DNA from: Clostridiales bacterium
GTDB lineage: Bacteria; Bacillota; Clostridia; Oscillospirales; Acutalibacteraceae
Direction of reading: 5' to 3'
Length of the DNA stretch: 25,629 bases
Assembly: GCA_012522615.1 (NCBI GenBank)
Contig: JAAYKB010000102.1
Span: 1-25,629 of the forward strand
Each line of letters begins with the position of its first letter. Position 1 is the stretch's first letter. Shown here in pieces: positions 14,627 to 22,480 of the stretch. Made by a program: the position numbers and the translations under genes. The notes under the pieces were generated by a model. It ran no database searches. It was not told where the DNA came from and saw only the letters and a program-made list of their open reading frames with translations.

Positions 14627-14654
14627 TTGCCCGAAAGTCACTTTGTGGTATAAT
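14627..14654 (+). promoter_or_regulatory. promoter upstream of the Asp23-family gene
   Basis: TTGCCC (14627-14632) and a perfect TATAAT (14649-14654) are 16 bp apart, starting 22 bp after the spoIIIAH stop. It would allow expression of the downstream gene independently of sporulation. Confidence 0.6.
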
Positions 14655-14708
14655 AAACTATGTTCTGTTTATTAAAAATCATTGTCGCCGGACAGCCGGA
14701 TGCAAATC

Positions 14709-14737
14709 TCGCCTTTTTCAGAAGTTTATGATATAAT
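14709..14737 (+). promoter_or_regulatory. possible second promoter upstream of the Asp23-family gene
   Basis: A perfect TATAAT (14732-14737) has a weak TCGCCT (14709-14714) 17 bp upstream. A third TATAAT at 14757-14762 has no fitting -35. The spacing is right but the -35 is poor, so this is tentative. Confidence 0.35.
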
Positions 14738-14835
14738 ATCATTCAAACAAACCAAGTATAATAAAAACAAGGATTTTAAATATATCGTGTTTGGGAGACT
14801 GTTCTATCCCGAAGCACGGAAAGGCAGGCTTGTAT

Positions 14836-15204
14836 ATGGACAGAAATGAGTATAGGACCTCCGAGGGCAGCTGTATAATTTCGGAGGATGTGATTGCTTC
14901 AATTGCCAGCTCGGCCGCTTTGGAGGTTCCCGGCGTTGCAGGTATGGCGCAACGACCTGCCGACATAAGAGGCATAATCGGGAACGCCGCCGCAAAGGCT
15001 GTCAGGGTGCTGAACAATGAAAGCGAAACCATACTTGATGTTTATATAAATATCAAGCTTGGCGCAAGGATACCGGATGTGGCGCCGGCGGTACAGCACG
15101 GTGTCAAGGTTGCGGTACAGTCGATGACAGGCAAGCCGGTAAATAAGGTTAATGTTCACATTGCGGGAATCGTACTTGAAGAGAACAAAGAGACTCCTGT
15201 TTGA
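14836..15204 (+). CDS. Asp23/Gls24 family protein (YqhY-like)
   Basis: The 122-residue cytoplasmic protein has the Asp23 pattern: a start region ending EGSCIISEDVIASIASSAALEVPGVAGM, then LDVYINIKLGARIPDVAPAVQHGVKVAVQSMTG and VNVHIAGI. In B. subtilis yqhY sits at the same place beside nusB and has been linked to control of acetyl-CoA carboxylase, but accB and accC are absent next to it here. The open frame extends to TTG 14791; ATG 14836 is preferred for length, although its ribosome binding site (AAGGC) is weak. It is flanked by promoters and a terminator, so it may be monocistronic. Confidence 0.88.
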   Translation: MDRNEYRTSEGSCIISEDVIASIASSAALEVPGVAGMAQRPADIRGIIGNAAAKAVRVLNNESETILDVYINIKLGARIPDVAPAVQHGVKVAVQSMTGKPVNKVNVHIAGIVLEENKETPV

Positions 15205-15213
15205 TTTGGGCGG

Positions 15214-15246
15214 AACCCTCCGCGGGGTGGTGGAGGGTTTCTTTAT
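15214..15246 (+). terminator. terminator after the Asp23-family gene
   Basis: AACCCTCC (15214-15221) pairs with GGAGGGTT (15232-15239) across a 10-nt loop, followed by a T-rich tail interrupted by one C. It lies 10 bp after the stop codon. Confidence 0.75.
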
Positions 15247-15312
15247 TGCGAAGCAACAAGGTTCCCGGGGACCCGCACGCAATCTTCGATTGCGGTGGAG
15301 TGTGGGGTCTTT
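15246..15312 (+). repeat. multi-hairpin intergenic element before nusB
   Basis: Three pairings follow one another: TTGC/GCAA (15246-15256), a near-palindrome GGTTCCC/GGGGACC (15260-15273) and CGCAATC/GATTGCG around TTC (15278-15294). GACCC (15270-15274) can also close with GGGTC (15305-15309), after which TTTATT follows, so the whole may work as a second terminator. GC-rich and compact, it looks like a dispersed intergenic repeat unit, but no other copy is in this window. The rest of the gap to nusB holds only a TATAAT at 15344-15349 without a good -35. Confidence 0.45.
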
Positions 15313-15406
15313 ATTATGGTAGATGTCGTATTTTGGGTGATACTATAATTGCTTGAAAAAAAGAGGGTCTTATTGATAATTTTGCACCGAAAGGCTTGGT
15401 AAAAGC

Positions 15407-15811
15407 ATGACACGACACGAAGCTCGTGAATTGGCGTTTATTCTGACGTTTGAAAAAACATTTACCGACGCCCCTATAAGCGATATATTGGAAAACGCGG
15501 ACGAGGCAAGAGCTGTTAAGGCGAATGCCTTTGCACTTTCGCTTGTGGCAGGGGTGGACGAGAATATCGCATCGATTGACGAGTTGATTTCAAAGCACTC
15601 GCTCAAGTGGAACAAGGAGCGCATTTCCCGTGTTGCCCTTTATATAATGAGGCTCGCGGTGTATGAAATGCTTTATGTGGATGACATTCCGGTGAGCGTT
15701 TCGATTAACGAAGCGGTAGAGCTGGCGAAAAAATACGGCGGGGATGAGGATCCCGCTTTTATCAACGGGGTTTTGGGCGGTATCGCACGCCAAAGCGGGG
15801 ATAAGCCGTGA
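15407..15811 (+). CDS. nusB: transcription antitermination factor NusB
   Basis: NusB is a small all-helical RNA-binding protein that, with NusE (S10), assembles rRNA antitermination complexes on boxA. The 134-residue product starts MTRHEARELAF and has the family-typical RISRVALYIMRLAVYEMLY and a C-terminal VSINEAVELAKKYGGDEDPAFINGVLGGI. Length fits the family. AAAGG lies about 15 bp upstream of ATG 15407. The stop overlaps the next gene's GTG start by 4 nt. In B. subtilis folD follows nusB; here a TsaD-like gene does. Confidence 0.95.
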   Translation: MTRHEARELAFILTFEKTFTDAPISDILENADEARAVKANAFALSLVAGVDENIASIDELISKHSLKWNKERISRVALYIMRLAVYEMLYVDDIPVSVSINEAVELAKKYGGDEDPAFINGVLGGIARQSGDKP

Positions 15812-16749
15812 GTATCGTTCTGGGTATCGACACCAGCAACTACACAACCTCCGCAGCGGTGTACGATTCATGTAATAATCAAATGCTTCAGCAAAAGATG
15901 CTTTTGCCCGTCAGGGAAGGGGAGCTCGGACTAAGGCAGTCGGACGCCGTTTTTCACCATACCCGTCAGTTACCCGAGGTGATTGAAGCGCTGCTGTCCG
16001 GTTTTGACGGCAGACTTTCGGCCATTGCCGCTTCGGACCGCCCGTCCCAATCGGAAGGCTCTTACATGCCCTGCTTTTTATCCGGACTCGGCTCGGCCAG
16101 GCAGCTGGCGGCCGCGCTCCGGCTTCCCTTATCCCGTTATACCCACCAGCAGGGACATGTAGCGGCTGCGGCTTTCGGGGCTGAACATACCGAGTTGCTC
16201 AAAGAGGAGTTTATTGCTTTTCATGTGTCGGGCGGAACCACCGACGCCCTGCTTGTCCGGCCCGACAAGGAATGTGTGATATACTGTGAACGGGTCGCGG
16301 GCTCGCTTGATCTCAAGGCCGGTCAGCTTATTGACCGTGTGGGGCTTATGCTCGGGCTTTCCTTTCCGGCGGGTCCCGCTCTGGAAAGGCTGGCTCTTAC
16401 GGCAAAGGGCGGATACAATCCTAGGCCTGTGCTGCGCGACGGATGGTGCTGTCTTTCGGGCGTCGAGAACCAGTGCCGTGAGCTATTGGAGCAGGGGGCT
16501 CCGAATCCGGAAATTGCGCTGTTTTGTCTTATGAGCGTGCTGTCGGCTGTGTCGGGCATGACCCGGGTATTGACAAAGCGGTATCCAAAACGCCCGCTTC
16601 TTTATGCGGGAGGGGTAATGTCAAATTCGCTCATCCGCCAGTCGATAGAAGAACAATACGGCGGATTCTTTGCGCCCCCGGAGTATTCGGCGGATAACGC
16701 CGCCGGTATTGCATTGCTTGCTTCTGTTCAGACCGAAGGGAGTGTTTGA
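15808..16749 (+). CDS. TsaD/Kae1/YgjD-family paralogue of unknown role
   Basis: The 313-residue protein has the ASKHA fold of TsaD, the enzyme that attaches threonylcarbamoyl to tRNA A37, but is clearly divergent. Matches are GIDTSNYTTS at the N-terminus, the metal-binding His pair H113-x3-H117 (THQQGHVAAA), SGGTTDALLV, LGLSFPAGPALERLA, YAGGVMSN and ADNAAGIALLA. The TsaD loop AxTxGPGL is replaced by AASDRPSQSEGSYMPCF, and SGGH has become SGGT. It is probably not the genome's main TsaD, so the modification activity is uncertain; annotation as O-sialoglycoprotein endopeptidase would be a historical misnomer. The start is GTG 15808, overlapping the nusB stop by 4 nt, and xseA starts 2 bp after its stop. 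Confidence 0.82.
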   Translation: MSIVLGIDTSNYTTSAAVYDSCNNQMLQQKMLLPVREGELGLRQSDAVFHHTRQLPEVIEALLSGFDGRLSAIAASDRPSQSEGSYMPCFLSGLGSARQLAAALRLPLSRYTHQQGHVAAAAFGAEHTELLKEEFIAFHVSGGTTDALLVRPDKECVIYCERVAGSLDLKAGQLIDRVGLMLGLSFPAGPALERLALTAKGGYNPRPVLRDGWCCLSGVENQCRELLEQGAPNPEIALFCLMSVLSAVSGMTRVLTKRYPKRPLLYAGGVMSNSLIRQSIEEQYGGFFAPPEYSADNAAGIALLASVQTEGSV

Positions 16750-16751
16750 AT

Positions 16752-17936
16752 ATGCAGGTTATATCGGTCAGTCAGCTTAACCGGTATGTCAAAGCCCTGC
16801 TGGAGGGTGACAAAAAACTAGCGTCGGTCTATATCGGCGGCGAGATTTCGAATTTTACGGACCATTATAAATCCGGACATCTTTATATGTCGCTCAAGGA
16901 TGAGGGGGCGGTCGTGAGGGCGGTTATGTTCCGCGGCAGCGCCTCAAAATTGAAGTTCAAGCCCGAAAACGGCATGAGGGTTATCGTAAAAGCACGGGTT
17001 TCGCTTTATGAAAAGGATGGTTCCTTTCAGATATATATAGAGGAGATGCAGCCCGACGGGGTCGGCGCATTGCAGATAGCGTACGAGCAGTTAAAAAAGA
17101 GGTTGGCGGAGGAGGGGCTTTTTGACGAAAGCAGAAAACGTCCGATCCCGCGTTATCCCTCGCGGATAGGTGTCATAACCTCGCCGACCGGAGCGGCGGT
17201 TCGCGATATTATCAATGTTCTCGGGAGAAGATACCCGCTTGCCGAGGTTGTGCTTGCTCCGGTTCTGGTTCAGGGGGAGGGCGCTCCGCCGCAGCTTATA
17301 AAGGCTTTGAAGTGGATGAACAGTACCGATTCCGCCGATGTCATCATTATAGGGCGCGGGGGAGGTTCGATAGAGGAGCTTTGGGCATTTAACGACGAGG
17401 GGGTTGCCCGAGCGGTGGCCGAGTCGCGTATTCCGGTTATTTCGGCGGTCGGACATGAAACCGATTTTACGATATGCGATTTTGTGGCCGACCTTCGCGC
17501 CCCGACTCCTTCCGCGGCGGCCGAGCTTGCCGTGCCGGACAGGGAGCAGCTTCTTTCGCAGCTTGCAAAGATGCAGATGATTGCGCGCCGCGGCGCGCAG
17601 GCTGTTTGGGACGCTTCTAGCCACCGCTTGGCGGTGGCGCGTTCACGCCGTTGTCTTACGTCGCCCCTTTTCTATGTGGAAGAACAGTCGATGCGGCTGG
17701 ATTATCTGACGCGTTCCTTTGTTCATGCGGCGCAGAGTCATCTGGGTGAATATAACAGGCAGCTCGGCGCCGTGAGTGCAAAGCTGGACGCTTTAAGTCC
17801 GCTCAAGGTGCTGGCACGCGGCTACTCGATAGCATATTCGGGCGACAGGGTGGTAAAAAGGGTTTCCGACGTTTCCTCGGGGGACGGTCTTTCCCTTCGC
17901 GTCAGCGACGGGGTTGTTGAGTGCACCGTGGATTGA
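16752..17936 (+). CDS. xseA: exodeoxyribonuclease VII large subunit
   Basis: XseA is the catalytic subunit of exonuclease VII, which degrades single-stranded DNA from both ends in complex with several XseB copies. The 394-residue protein has the N-terminal OB fold (VISVSQLNRYVK, then GEISNF and GHLYMSLKD), the catalytic domain with RIGVITSPTGAAVRDI and GRGGGSIEELWAFNDE, SAVGHETDFTICD, and a helical C-terminus ending LARGYSIAY. A TTG at 16746 could start the frame, but ATG 16752 is better spaced from GAAGGGAG. xseB follows 37 bp later. Confidence 0.97.
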   Translation: MQVISVSQLNRYVKALLEGDKKLASVYIGGEISNFTDHYKSGHLYMSLKDEGAVVRAVMFRGSASKLKFKPENGMRVIVKARVSLYEKDGSFQIYIEEMQPDGVGALQIAYEQLKKRLAEEGLFDESRKRPIPRYPSRIGVITSPTGAAVRDIINVLGRRYPLAEVVLAPVLVQGEGAPPQLIKALKWMNSTDSADVIIIGRGGGSIEELWAFNDEGVARAVAESRIPVISAVGHETDFTICDFVADLRAPTPSAAAELAVPDREQLLSQLAKMQMIARRGAQAVWDASSHRLAVARSRRCLTSPLFYVEEQSMRLDYLTRSFVHAAQSHLGEYNRQLGAVSAKLDALSPLKVLARGYSIAYSGDRVVKRVSDVSSGDGLSLRVSDGVVECTVD

Positions 17937-17973
17937 TTGACTTTATATCCGGTTGTAAGGAAGGAGCAAGAGC

Positions 17974-18210
17974 ATGGCTGAAGAATGGACTTTTGAAAAG
18001 GCAATGACCAGACTTGAATATATCGTAAACCAGCTTGAAAGCGGCAAATGCACGCTGGATGAATCGCTGAAGCTGTTTGAAGAGGGGACAAAGCTCACGG
18101 CTTTTTGCTCAAAAGCCCTTAAAACTGCCGAGCAAAAGATTATAAAGCTTACTTCTGCCGATACTTCAGATAAGCAGAGCGAAAACAATCCGGCAGCCAA
18201 GGACGAATAA
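17974..18210 (+). CDS. xseB: exodeoxyribonuclease VII small subunit
   Basis: The 78-residue XseB is a short helical protein that binds the helical C-terminus of XseA. It has the family pattern WTFEKAMTRLEYIVNQLESGKCTLDESLKLFEEG, followed by a charged tail. AAGGAAGGAG lies about 10 bp upstream of ATG 17974. It lies between xseA and ispA, as in many Firmicutes. Confidence 0.96.
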   Translation: MAEEWTFEKAMTRLEYIVNQLESGKCTLDESLKLFEEGTKLTAFCSKALKTAEQKIIKLTSADTSDKQSENNPAAKDE

Positions 18211-18236
18211 ACGGCTTTGAAAGGCTAGGTATATGA

Positions 18237-19133
18237 ATGAGTGATAGACTTTATAACGGTGTTATGGAGGGCCATCTTGCCGCGGTGGAAAGGGCGCTGA
18301 CCTCTTACCTGCCGAAGGATGATTCGCAGAATACCCTGTATCAAATTATGGAATATGCCTGCGCTGCAGGGGGAAAAAGGCTTCGTCCGGTTCTTGCGCT
18401 TGAGTTTTGCAGAATATGCGGCGGGGACGTCCAAAAGGCCCTCCCGTTTGCCTGTGCGGTGGAGATGATACATTCATACTCGCTTGTTCATGACGATCTT
18501 CCCTGTATGGATAACAGCCCGACGCGGCGCGGCCGTCCGTCGGCCCATGCCGCCTATGGCGAAACCATGGCGCTTTTGGCGGGGGACGCCCTGCTTAACC
18601 GGGCGTTTGAAGTGATTCTTAATCCTGAGAACAGGCAGGGCTTGCCGGAAAAATCGGTTTTGCTCGCCGCCTTTGCCCTTGCCGACGCGGCGGGAGCCCA
18701 GGGCATGGTGGGCGGACAGTATCTTGACCTGCAAAGCGAGTGTAAATCTATTGACCTTTACACGCTTGAAAGGCTGCAGATGGGCAAAACCGCCGCTTTG
18801 ATAAGGGCTTCATGCGAGATAGGCTGTCATATAGCCGGAGCGGATGATGAAAAGCTTGACGCCGCACGGACCTTCGGCACACAGCTTGGCTTGTGTTTTC
18901 AGATTGTAGACGATATACTGGATGCAACCGCCACTTCGGAGCAGATAGGAAAGCCGGCGGGGAGCGACGGTGAAAGCGGCAAGGCAACCTATGTTTCGCT
19001 TCTCGGGCTTGAGGAGGCCACAGGATTGGCGGACAAGCGTTCGGAAATGGCGATACAGGCGCTTGCGCCTTTCGGCGGTGAAGCCGACGGGCTTAGGAAT
19101 CTGACGCGGGCTTTGCAAAGACGTAAAAAATAA
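18237..19133 (+). CDS. ispA: polyprenyl (farnesyl) diphosphate synthase
   Basis: This short-chain prenyl transferase joins isopentenyl diphosphate units to make geranyl and farnesyl diphosphate. The 298-residue protein has GGKRLRP (45-51), the first Asp-rich motif HDDLPCMDN with D86, D87 and D92, and the second DDILD starting at D225-D226. The two-residue insert in the first Asp motif (DDxxxxD) is typical of bacterial farnesyl diphosphate synthases. ATG 18237 is in frame, whereas the ATG at 18233 is not. The dxs gene that supplies its precursor pathway lies two genes downstream. Confidence 0.95.
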   Translation: MSDRLYNGVMEGHLAAVERALTSYLPKDDSQNTLYQIMEYACAAGGKRLRPVLALEFCRICGGDVQKALPFACAVEMIHSYSLVHDDLPCMDNSPTRRGRPSAHAAYGETMALLAGDALLNRAFEVILNPENRQGLPEKSVLLAAFALADAAGAQGMVGGQYLDLQSECKSIDLYTLERLQMGKTAALIRASCEIGCHIAGADDEKLDAARTFGTQLGLCFQIVDDILDATATSEQIGKPAGSDGESGKATYVSLLGLEEATGLADKRSEMAIQALAPFGGEADGLRNLTRALQRRKK

Positions 19134-19171
19134 CGAAGTGTAATTTCCCCAGCGGAAAGGCGTTGGTCTTT

Positions 19172-19651
19172 ATGTCTATTCTGATAGGCTTTTTTCAAAA
19201 CAGGGTATTGTTCTCGGCCGTGCTCGGCTGGCTGCTTTCGCAGGTTGCAAAGATGCTTGTAACCCTGGTGTTCACAAGGAAACTGAATTTCGAAAGGCTG
19301 TGGGGCGCCGGCGGGATGCCCAGCGCTCATTCCTCAATGGTGTGCGCGCTTACCGTATCCATGGCAAGATTTTACGGAGTCAATACGCCGACATTCGCCC
19401 TTTGCGTTATGTTTGCGTTTGTTACAATGTATGACGCGATGGGGGTTCGCCGGGAGACCGGAGTTCATGCCCGACTGCTCAACAAATATCTTAACGAAAT
19501 CGAGATATCAAAGGCCGATAAGGACGGCGACGGGATACCCGACGAGGAAGTGGATGAAATCGAGTTGAAGGAATATATCGGACATACGCCTTTAGAGGTG
19601 CTTGGCGGCGTACTGCTCGGTATACTTATCGGAATCCTGATACCCGAATAG
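19172..19651 (+). CDS. divergent PAP2-family membrane protein (YuiD/DUF212) with a calcium-loop-like insert
   Basis: The 159-residue protein has three or four membrane segments (about 11-33, 74-90 and 143-157) and the diverged acid-phosphatase/PAP2 signature GGMPSAHSSMV (47-57), with GHTPLEVLGG near residues 138-146. In the polar region before GHTPLEV it has D116-K-D118-G-D120-G-I-P-D124, which fits DxDxDGxxD calcium-binding loops of EF-hand or thrombospondin type 3 repeats, followed by an acidic stretch. The frame begins at TTG 19163, but ATG 19172 has the better spacing to GGAAAGG. Its place between ispA and dxs could suggest handling of prenyl phosphates, which is inference only; the classical PAP2 catalytic residues are not all visible. 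Confidence 0.8.
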   Translation: MSILIGFFQNRVLFSAVLGWLLSQVAKMLVTLVFTRKLNFERLWGAGGMPSAHSSMVCALTVSMARFYGVNTPTFALCVMFAFVTMYDAMGVRRETGVHARLLNKYLNEIEISKADKDGDGIPDEEVDEIELKEYIGHTPLEVLGGVLLGILIGILIPE

Positions 19652-19715
19652 CGGTTGATATTTTACTTAAATTTTGCCGTCGCATATCTGCTGGCGCGGA
19701 AGTGAGGCTTGGTTT

Positions 19716-21629
19716 ATGAATAAGAGTAAATCAGCACAGACTAATTATTTAGATAAGATAGAATCGCCTCAGAATATCAAGTCTTTGAAGATTGGCGAGC
19801 TGAAATCCTTGTGTGACGAGCTGCGCAAAAGGATGGTTCAGACGGTATCCAAGACGGGGGGACATCTTTCGTCCAACCTCGGCGTGGTTGAGCTGACGGT
19901 TGCGCTCCACAAGGTGTTTGATACCCCGCATGACCAGTTTGTCTGGGACGTCGGTCATCAATGCTATGCGCACAAGCTGCTTACCGGAAGGGCTTCCCGA
20001 TTTTCAACCCTGAGGAAGGAGGGGGGGCTTTCGGGCTTTCCCTCTCCCAAAGAAAGCGAGCACGATTCTTTTGTCGCCGGACACAGCAGCACCTCGATAT
20101 CGGCGGCAAACGGACTTGCAAAGGCAAAATCGCTTTTGAAAAGCGGCGGCACGGTGGTTGCCGTTATAGGCGACGGGGCGCTTACCGGAGGGCTTGCCTA
20201 CGAGGGACTCAGCAACGCCGGACGCAGCAAGGACAAGCTTATTGTGGTGCTGAACGACAACGGCATGTCAATCAGCCGGAATGTCGGATTTGTCGCCCGC
20301 CATCTCGCCGCGTTAAGGGCGAGACCGCGTTATGTCCGCGCTAAGATGAATTTCAGCAGCATGCTTTCGGCCATACCCCTTATCGGTACCCCGATAAGGA
20401 ACGGACTGCTTCATCTCAAGACAAAGATAAAAAAGATGATGTACAGCCGAAGCAGCTTTTTTGAAGAGATGGGCTTTAACTATATCGGCCCGCTTGACGG
20501 GCATGACCTTGAGGATTTGATACGCGGATTGCAGGCGGCCAAGAGGATGGATCGTCCGGTTTTGCTGCATGTGGCGACGGTTAAGGGCAAGGGGTGCGAT
20601 TTTGCCGAGAAGAACCCCGATGTATACCACGGCGTTTCATGCTTTGACGAGCAGACCGGAAGTCGGGAGCCCTCGCCCGACTGCTTTTCGACCGTTTTCG
20701 GGCAAGAGATGTGTCTGCTGGCCGAGCAGGATGAGCGTATCTGCGCGATTACGGCGGCCATGAAGGACGGGACAGGTCTTGTCGAGTTTGACCGGCGTTA
20801 TTCCAAACGCTGCTTTGACGTCGGGATTGCCGAGGAGCATGCCGTCACCTTTGCGGCCGGACTTGCCCATAACGACGCGTTGCCGGTGTTCGCCGTGTAT
20901 TCGACATTTCTGCAGCGAAGCTATGACCAGATATTGAACGACGCCGCCATCTCGAACGAGCATATCATACTGGCGATCGACCGCGCCGGAATTGTGGGAG
21001 AGGACGGGGAGACCCATCAGGGTATATTTGACGTGGCTTTTTAGAATACCGTCACGAATGTTACGATATACTCTCCCTCATGTTTCACGGAGATGAGGAT
21101 TAATCTCAGACGGGCGATATATGATGTTCCGGGGATTTCCGCAGTCCGCTATCCGCGCGGAGGAGAGCTCGAGGGGCTTGAGGATTATGAGCCGGATTAC
21201 AAGCCGTACACCCTGTTCAAGGAAAAGGGAGCAAGGGTGCTTCTGGTGACCTACGGGCGGATATTCGCCAATGTGAGAAGGGCGGCGGCAGGGCTGTTAA
21301 AGGTCGGCATACCCGTATCCGTATTAAAGCTGACAAAGATTAAGCCGATTGAGGAAGAATGCGCCGCCATTGCCGCCGACTATCAAAACGTGCTGTTCTT
21401 TGAGGAGGGAATCCGCAGCGGGGGCGCGGGCGAGGCTTTCGGAATCATGCTGATGAACCGCGGCTTTACGGGGTTTTATGACAACACGGCTATCGATGAC
21501 TTTGTTCCTATTTGCACTCCACAGTCGGGACTGCGGCAGGCCGGGCTTGACGCCGAGAGCATTTTCGACCATGTGAGCGGGGTCTGTCAAAAGACCGAGA
21601 GGATTAACTCATGGGCGCGGACGGTATAG
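19716..21629 (+). pseudogene. dxs: 1-deoxy-D-xylulose-5-phosphate synthase with an in-frame TAG
   Basis: DXS condenses pyruvate and glyceraldehyde 3-phosphate to start the non-mevalonate isoprenoid pathway. The frame runs 638 codons to the TAG at 21627-21629 and is interrupted once, by TAG at 21042-21044 (codon 443). Before it, all hallmarks are present: KTGGHLSSNLG, GHQCYAHK, the thiamine-diphosphate motif GDGALTGG, DNGMSISRNVG and GIAEEHAVTFAAG with the catalytic Glu. After it the same frame continues with NVTIYSPS, AVRYPRGGE and FFEEGIRSGGAGEAF, which completes the family length (about 620-640). ATG 19716 is preceded by GTGAGG. Either the gene is freshly inactivated, the TAG is read through, or it is a sequencing or assembly error. 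The 442-residue truncated product would lack the rest of the pyrimidine-binding and C-terminal domains. Confidence 0.9.
21042..21044 (+). other. in-frame amber codon inside dxs
   Basis: The local reading is GAC-GTG-GCT-TTT-TAG-AAT-ACC-GTC, giving DVAF, stop, NTV. DXS proteins carry Leu or Met at this place in the FD(V/I)(A/S)(F/Y)L motif, so one T-to-A change of a TTG Leu codon would explain it. No base needs to be added or removed to rejoin the two halves. Five other genes here, and dxs itself, end with TAG, so general reassignment of TAG is unlikely. Confidence 0.95.
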
Positions 21630-22450
21630 ATATTACCGGGGAAATGAGGGCCGACGCCGCGCTTGTCGCAAGGGGACTGGCCGCCAACAGGGAGGCTGCA
21701 AAGCGGATTATTCTGGCGGGGGAAGTTCTGCTTAACCGAGAGGTCGTCAAAAAGCCGTCTGTCCTTGTTAAACCGGATGATACCCTTGTCTGTAAGGCCG
21801 AGCCTCTGCGTTATGTGGGCAGGGGAGGTCTTAAGCTCGAGAAGGCTTTGAAGCTCGGGGGTTATGACCTGACCGGCTTGCGCGCCGTCGATATAGGGGC
21901 TTCCACCGGAGGTTTTACCGATTGTATGCTTCAGCACGGGGCGGCTTTTGTCTATGCGGTGGACGTCGGACACGGGCAGCTGCATCAGAAGCTTGCGGGG
22001 GATTTCCGGGTTCTCAATATGGAGGGCACCGATATCCGGGATACCGGGCTTGTGTCCGGGGCGATTGCGCCCGAATCGATTGATTTCTGCGCCATTGACG
22101 TTTCGTTTATATCGGTCACAAAGCTGTTTGACTTTGTTATACCGTATCTGAAAAAGGAGGCCGACGCGGTCTGTCTTATAAAACCGCAGTTCGAAGCGGG
22201 GCGGGGGGCGGTCGGCAAGCGCGGGGTTGTCAGGGACAAGGCCGTTCACATTAAGGTTATCGAGGATTTAATCGCCTTTTTTCGGGAAAGGGATTTCGGG
22301 GTTGTCGATATAACCTATTCTCCGATAACCGGCGGACAAGGCAACATTGAATACCTTGCTTTGCTGCGTCGGGGATTTAAGGATAATCGGAATTTCGATA
22401 TACCTTCCGTGGTGGAGGAGGCCGCATGGTCGCTTTTATGTAAGGATTGA
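21611..22450 (+). CDS. tlyA: TlyA-family rRNA 2'-O-methyltransferase
   Basis: The 279-residue protein combines an N-terminal S4 RNA-binding domain (about 10-70, ADAALVARGLAANREAAKRII) and an FtsJ/RrmJ-type methyltransferase domain with GRGGLKLEKAL, the SAM-binding motif VDIGASTGGFTD and LIKPQFEAGR. Members such as TlyA 2'-O-methylate 16S and 23S rRNA; Bacillus YqxC is the neighbour at the same position. ATG 21611 overlaps the end of dxs by 19 nt, with GAGAGGA upstream, so its translation may be coupled to dxs and could be affected by the dxs stop codon. Confidence 0.93.
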   Translation: MGADGIDITGEMRADAALVARGLAANREAAKRIILAGEVLLNREVVKKPSVLVKPDDTLVCKAEPLRYVGRGGLKLEKALKLGGYDLTGLRAVDIGASTGGFTDCMLQHGAAFVYAVDVGHGQLHQKLAGDFRVLNMEGTDIRDTGLVSGAIAPESIDFCAIDVSFISVTKLFDFVIPYLKKEADAVCLIKPQFEAGRGAVGKRGVVRDKAVHIKVIEDLIAFFRERDFGVVDITYSPITGGQGNIEYLALLRRGFKDNRNFDIPSVVEEAAWSLLCKD

Positions 22451-22480
22451 AATTATCATCCGGGAAGGGATGGGCAATAT

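Noticed and set aside
21042..21044. Genome-wide reassignment of TAG (for example a pyrrolysine or Gln code)
   Set aside because: TAG ends ruvX, spoIIIAB, spoIIIAF, the PAP2-like gene, recN and dxs itself at the expected lengths, and the expected residue in dxs is Leu or Met.
21042..21092. Frameshift as the explanation for the split dxs
   Set aside because: Both halves are in the same frame (48 nt between the stop and the next ATG), and the intervening codons encode expected DXS sequence, so only a nonsense codon is needed.
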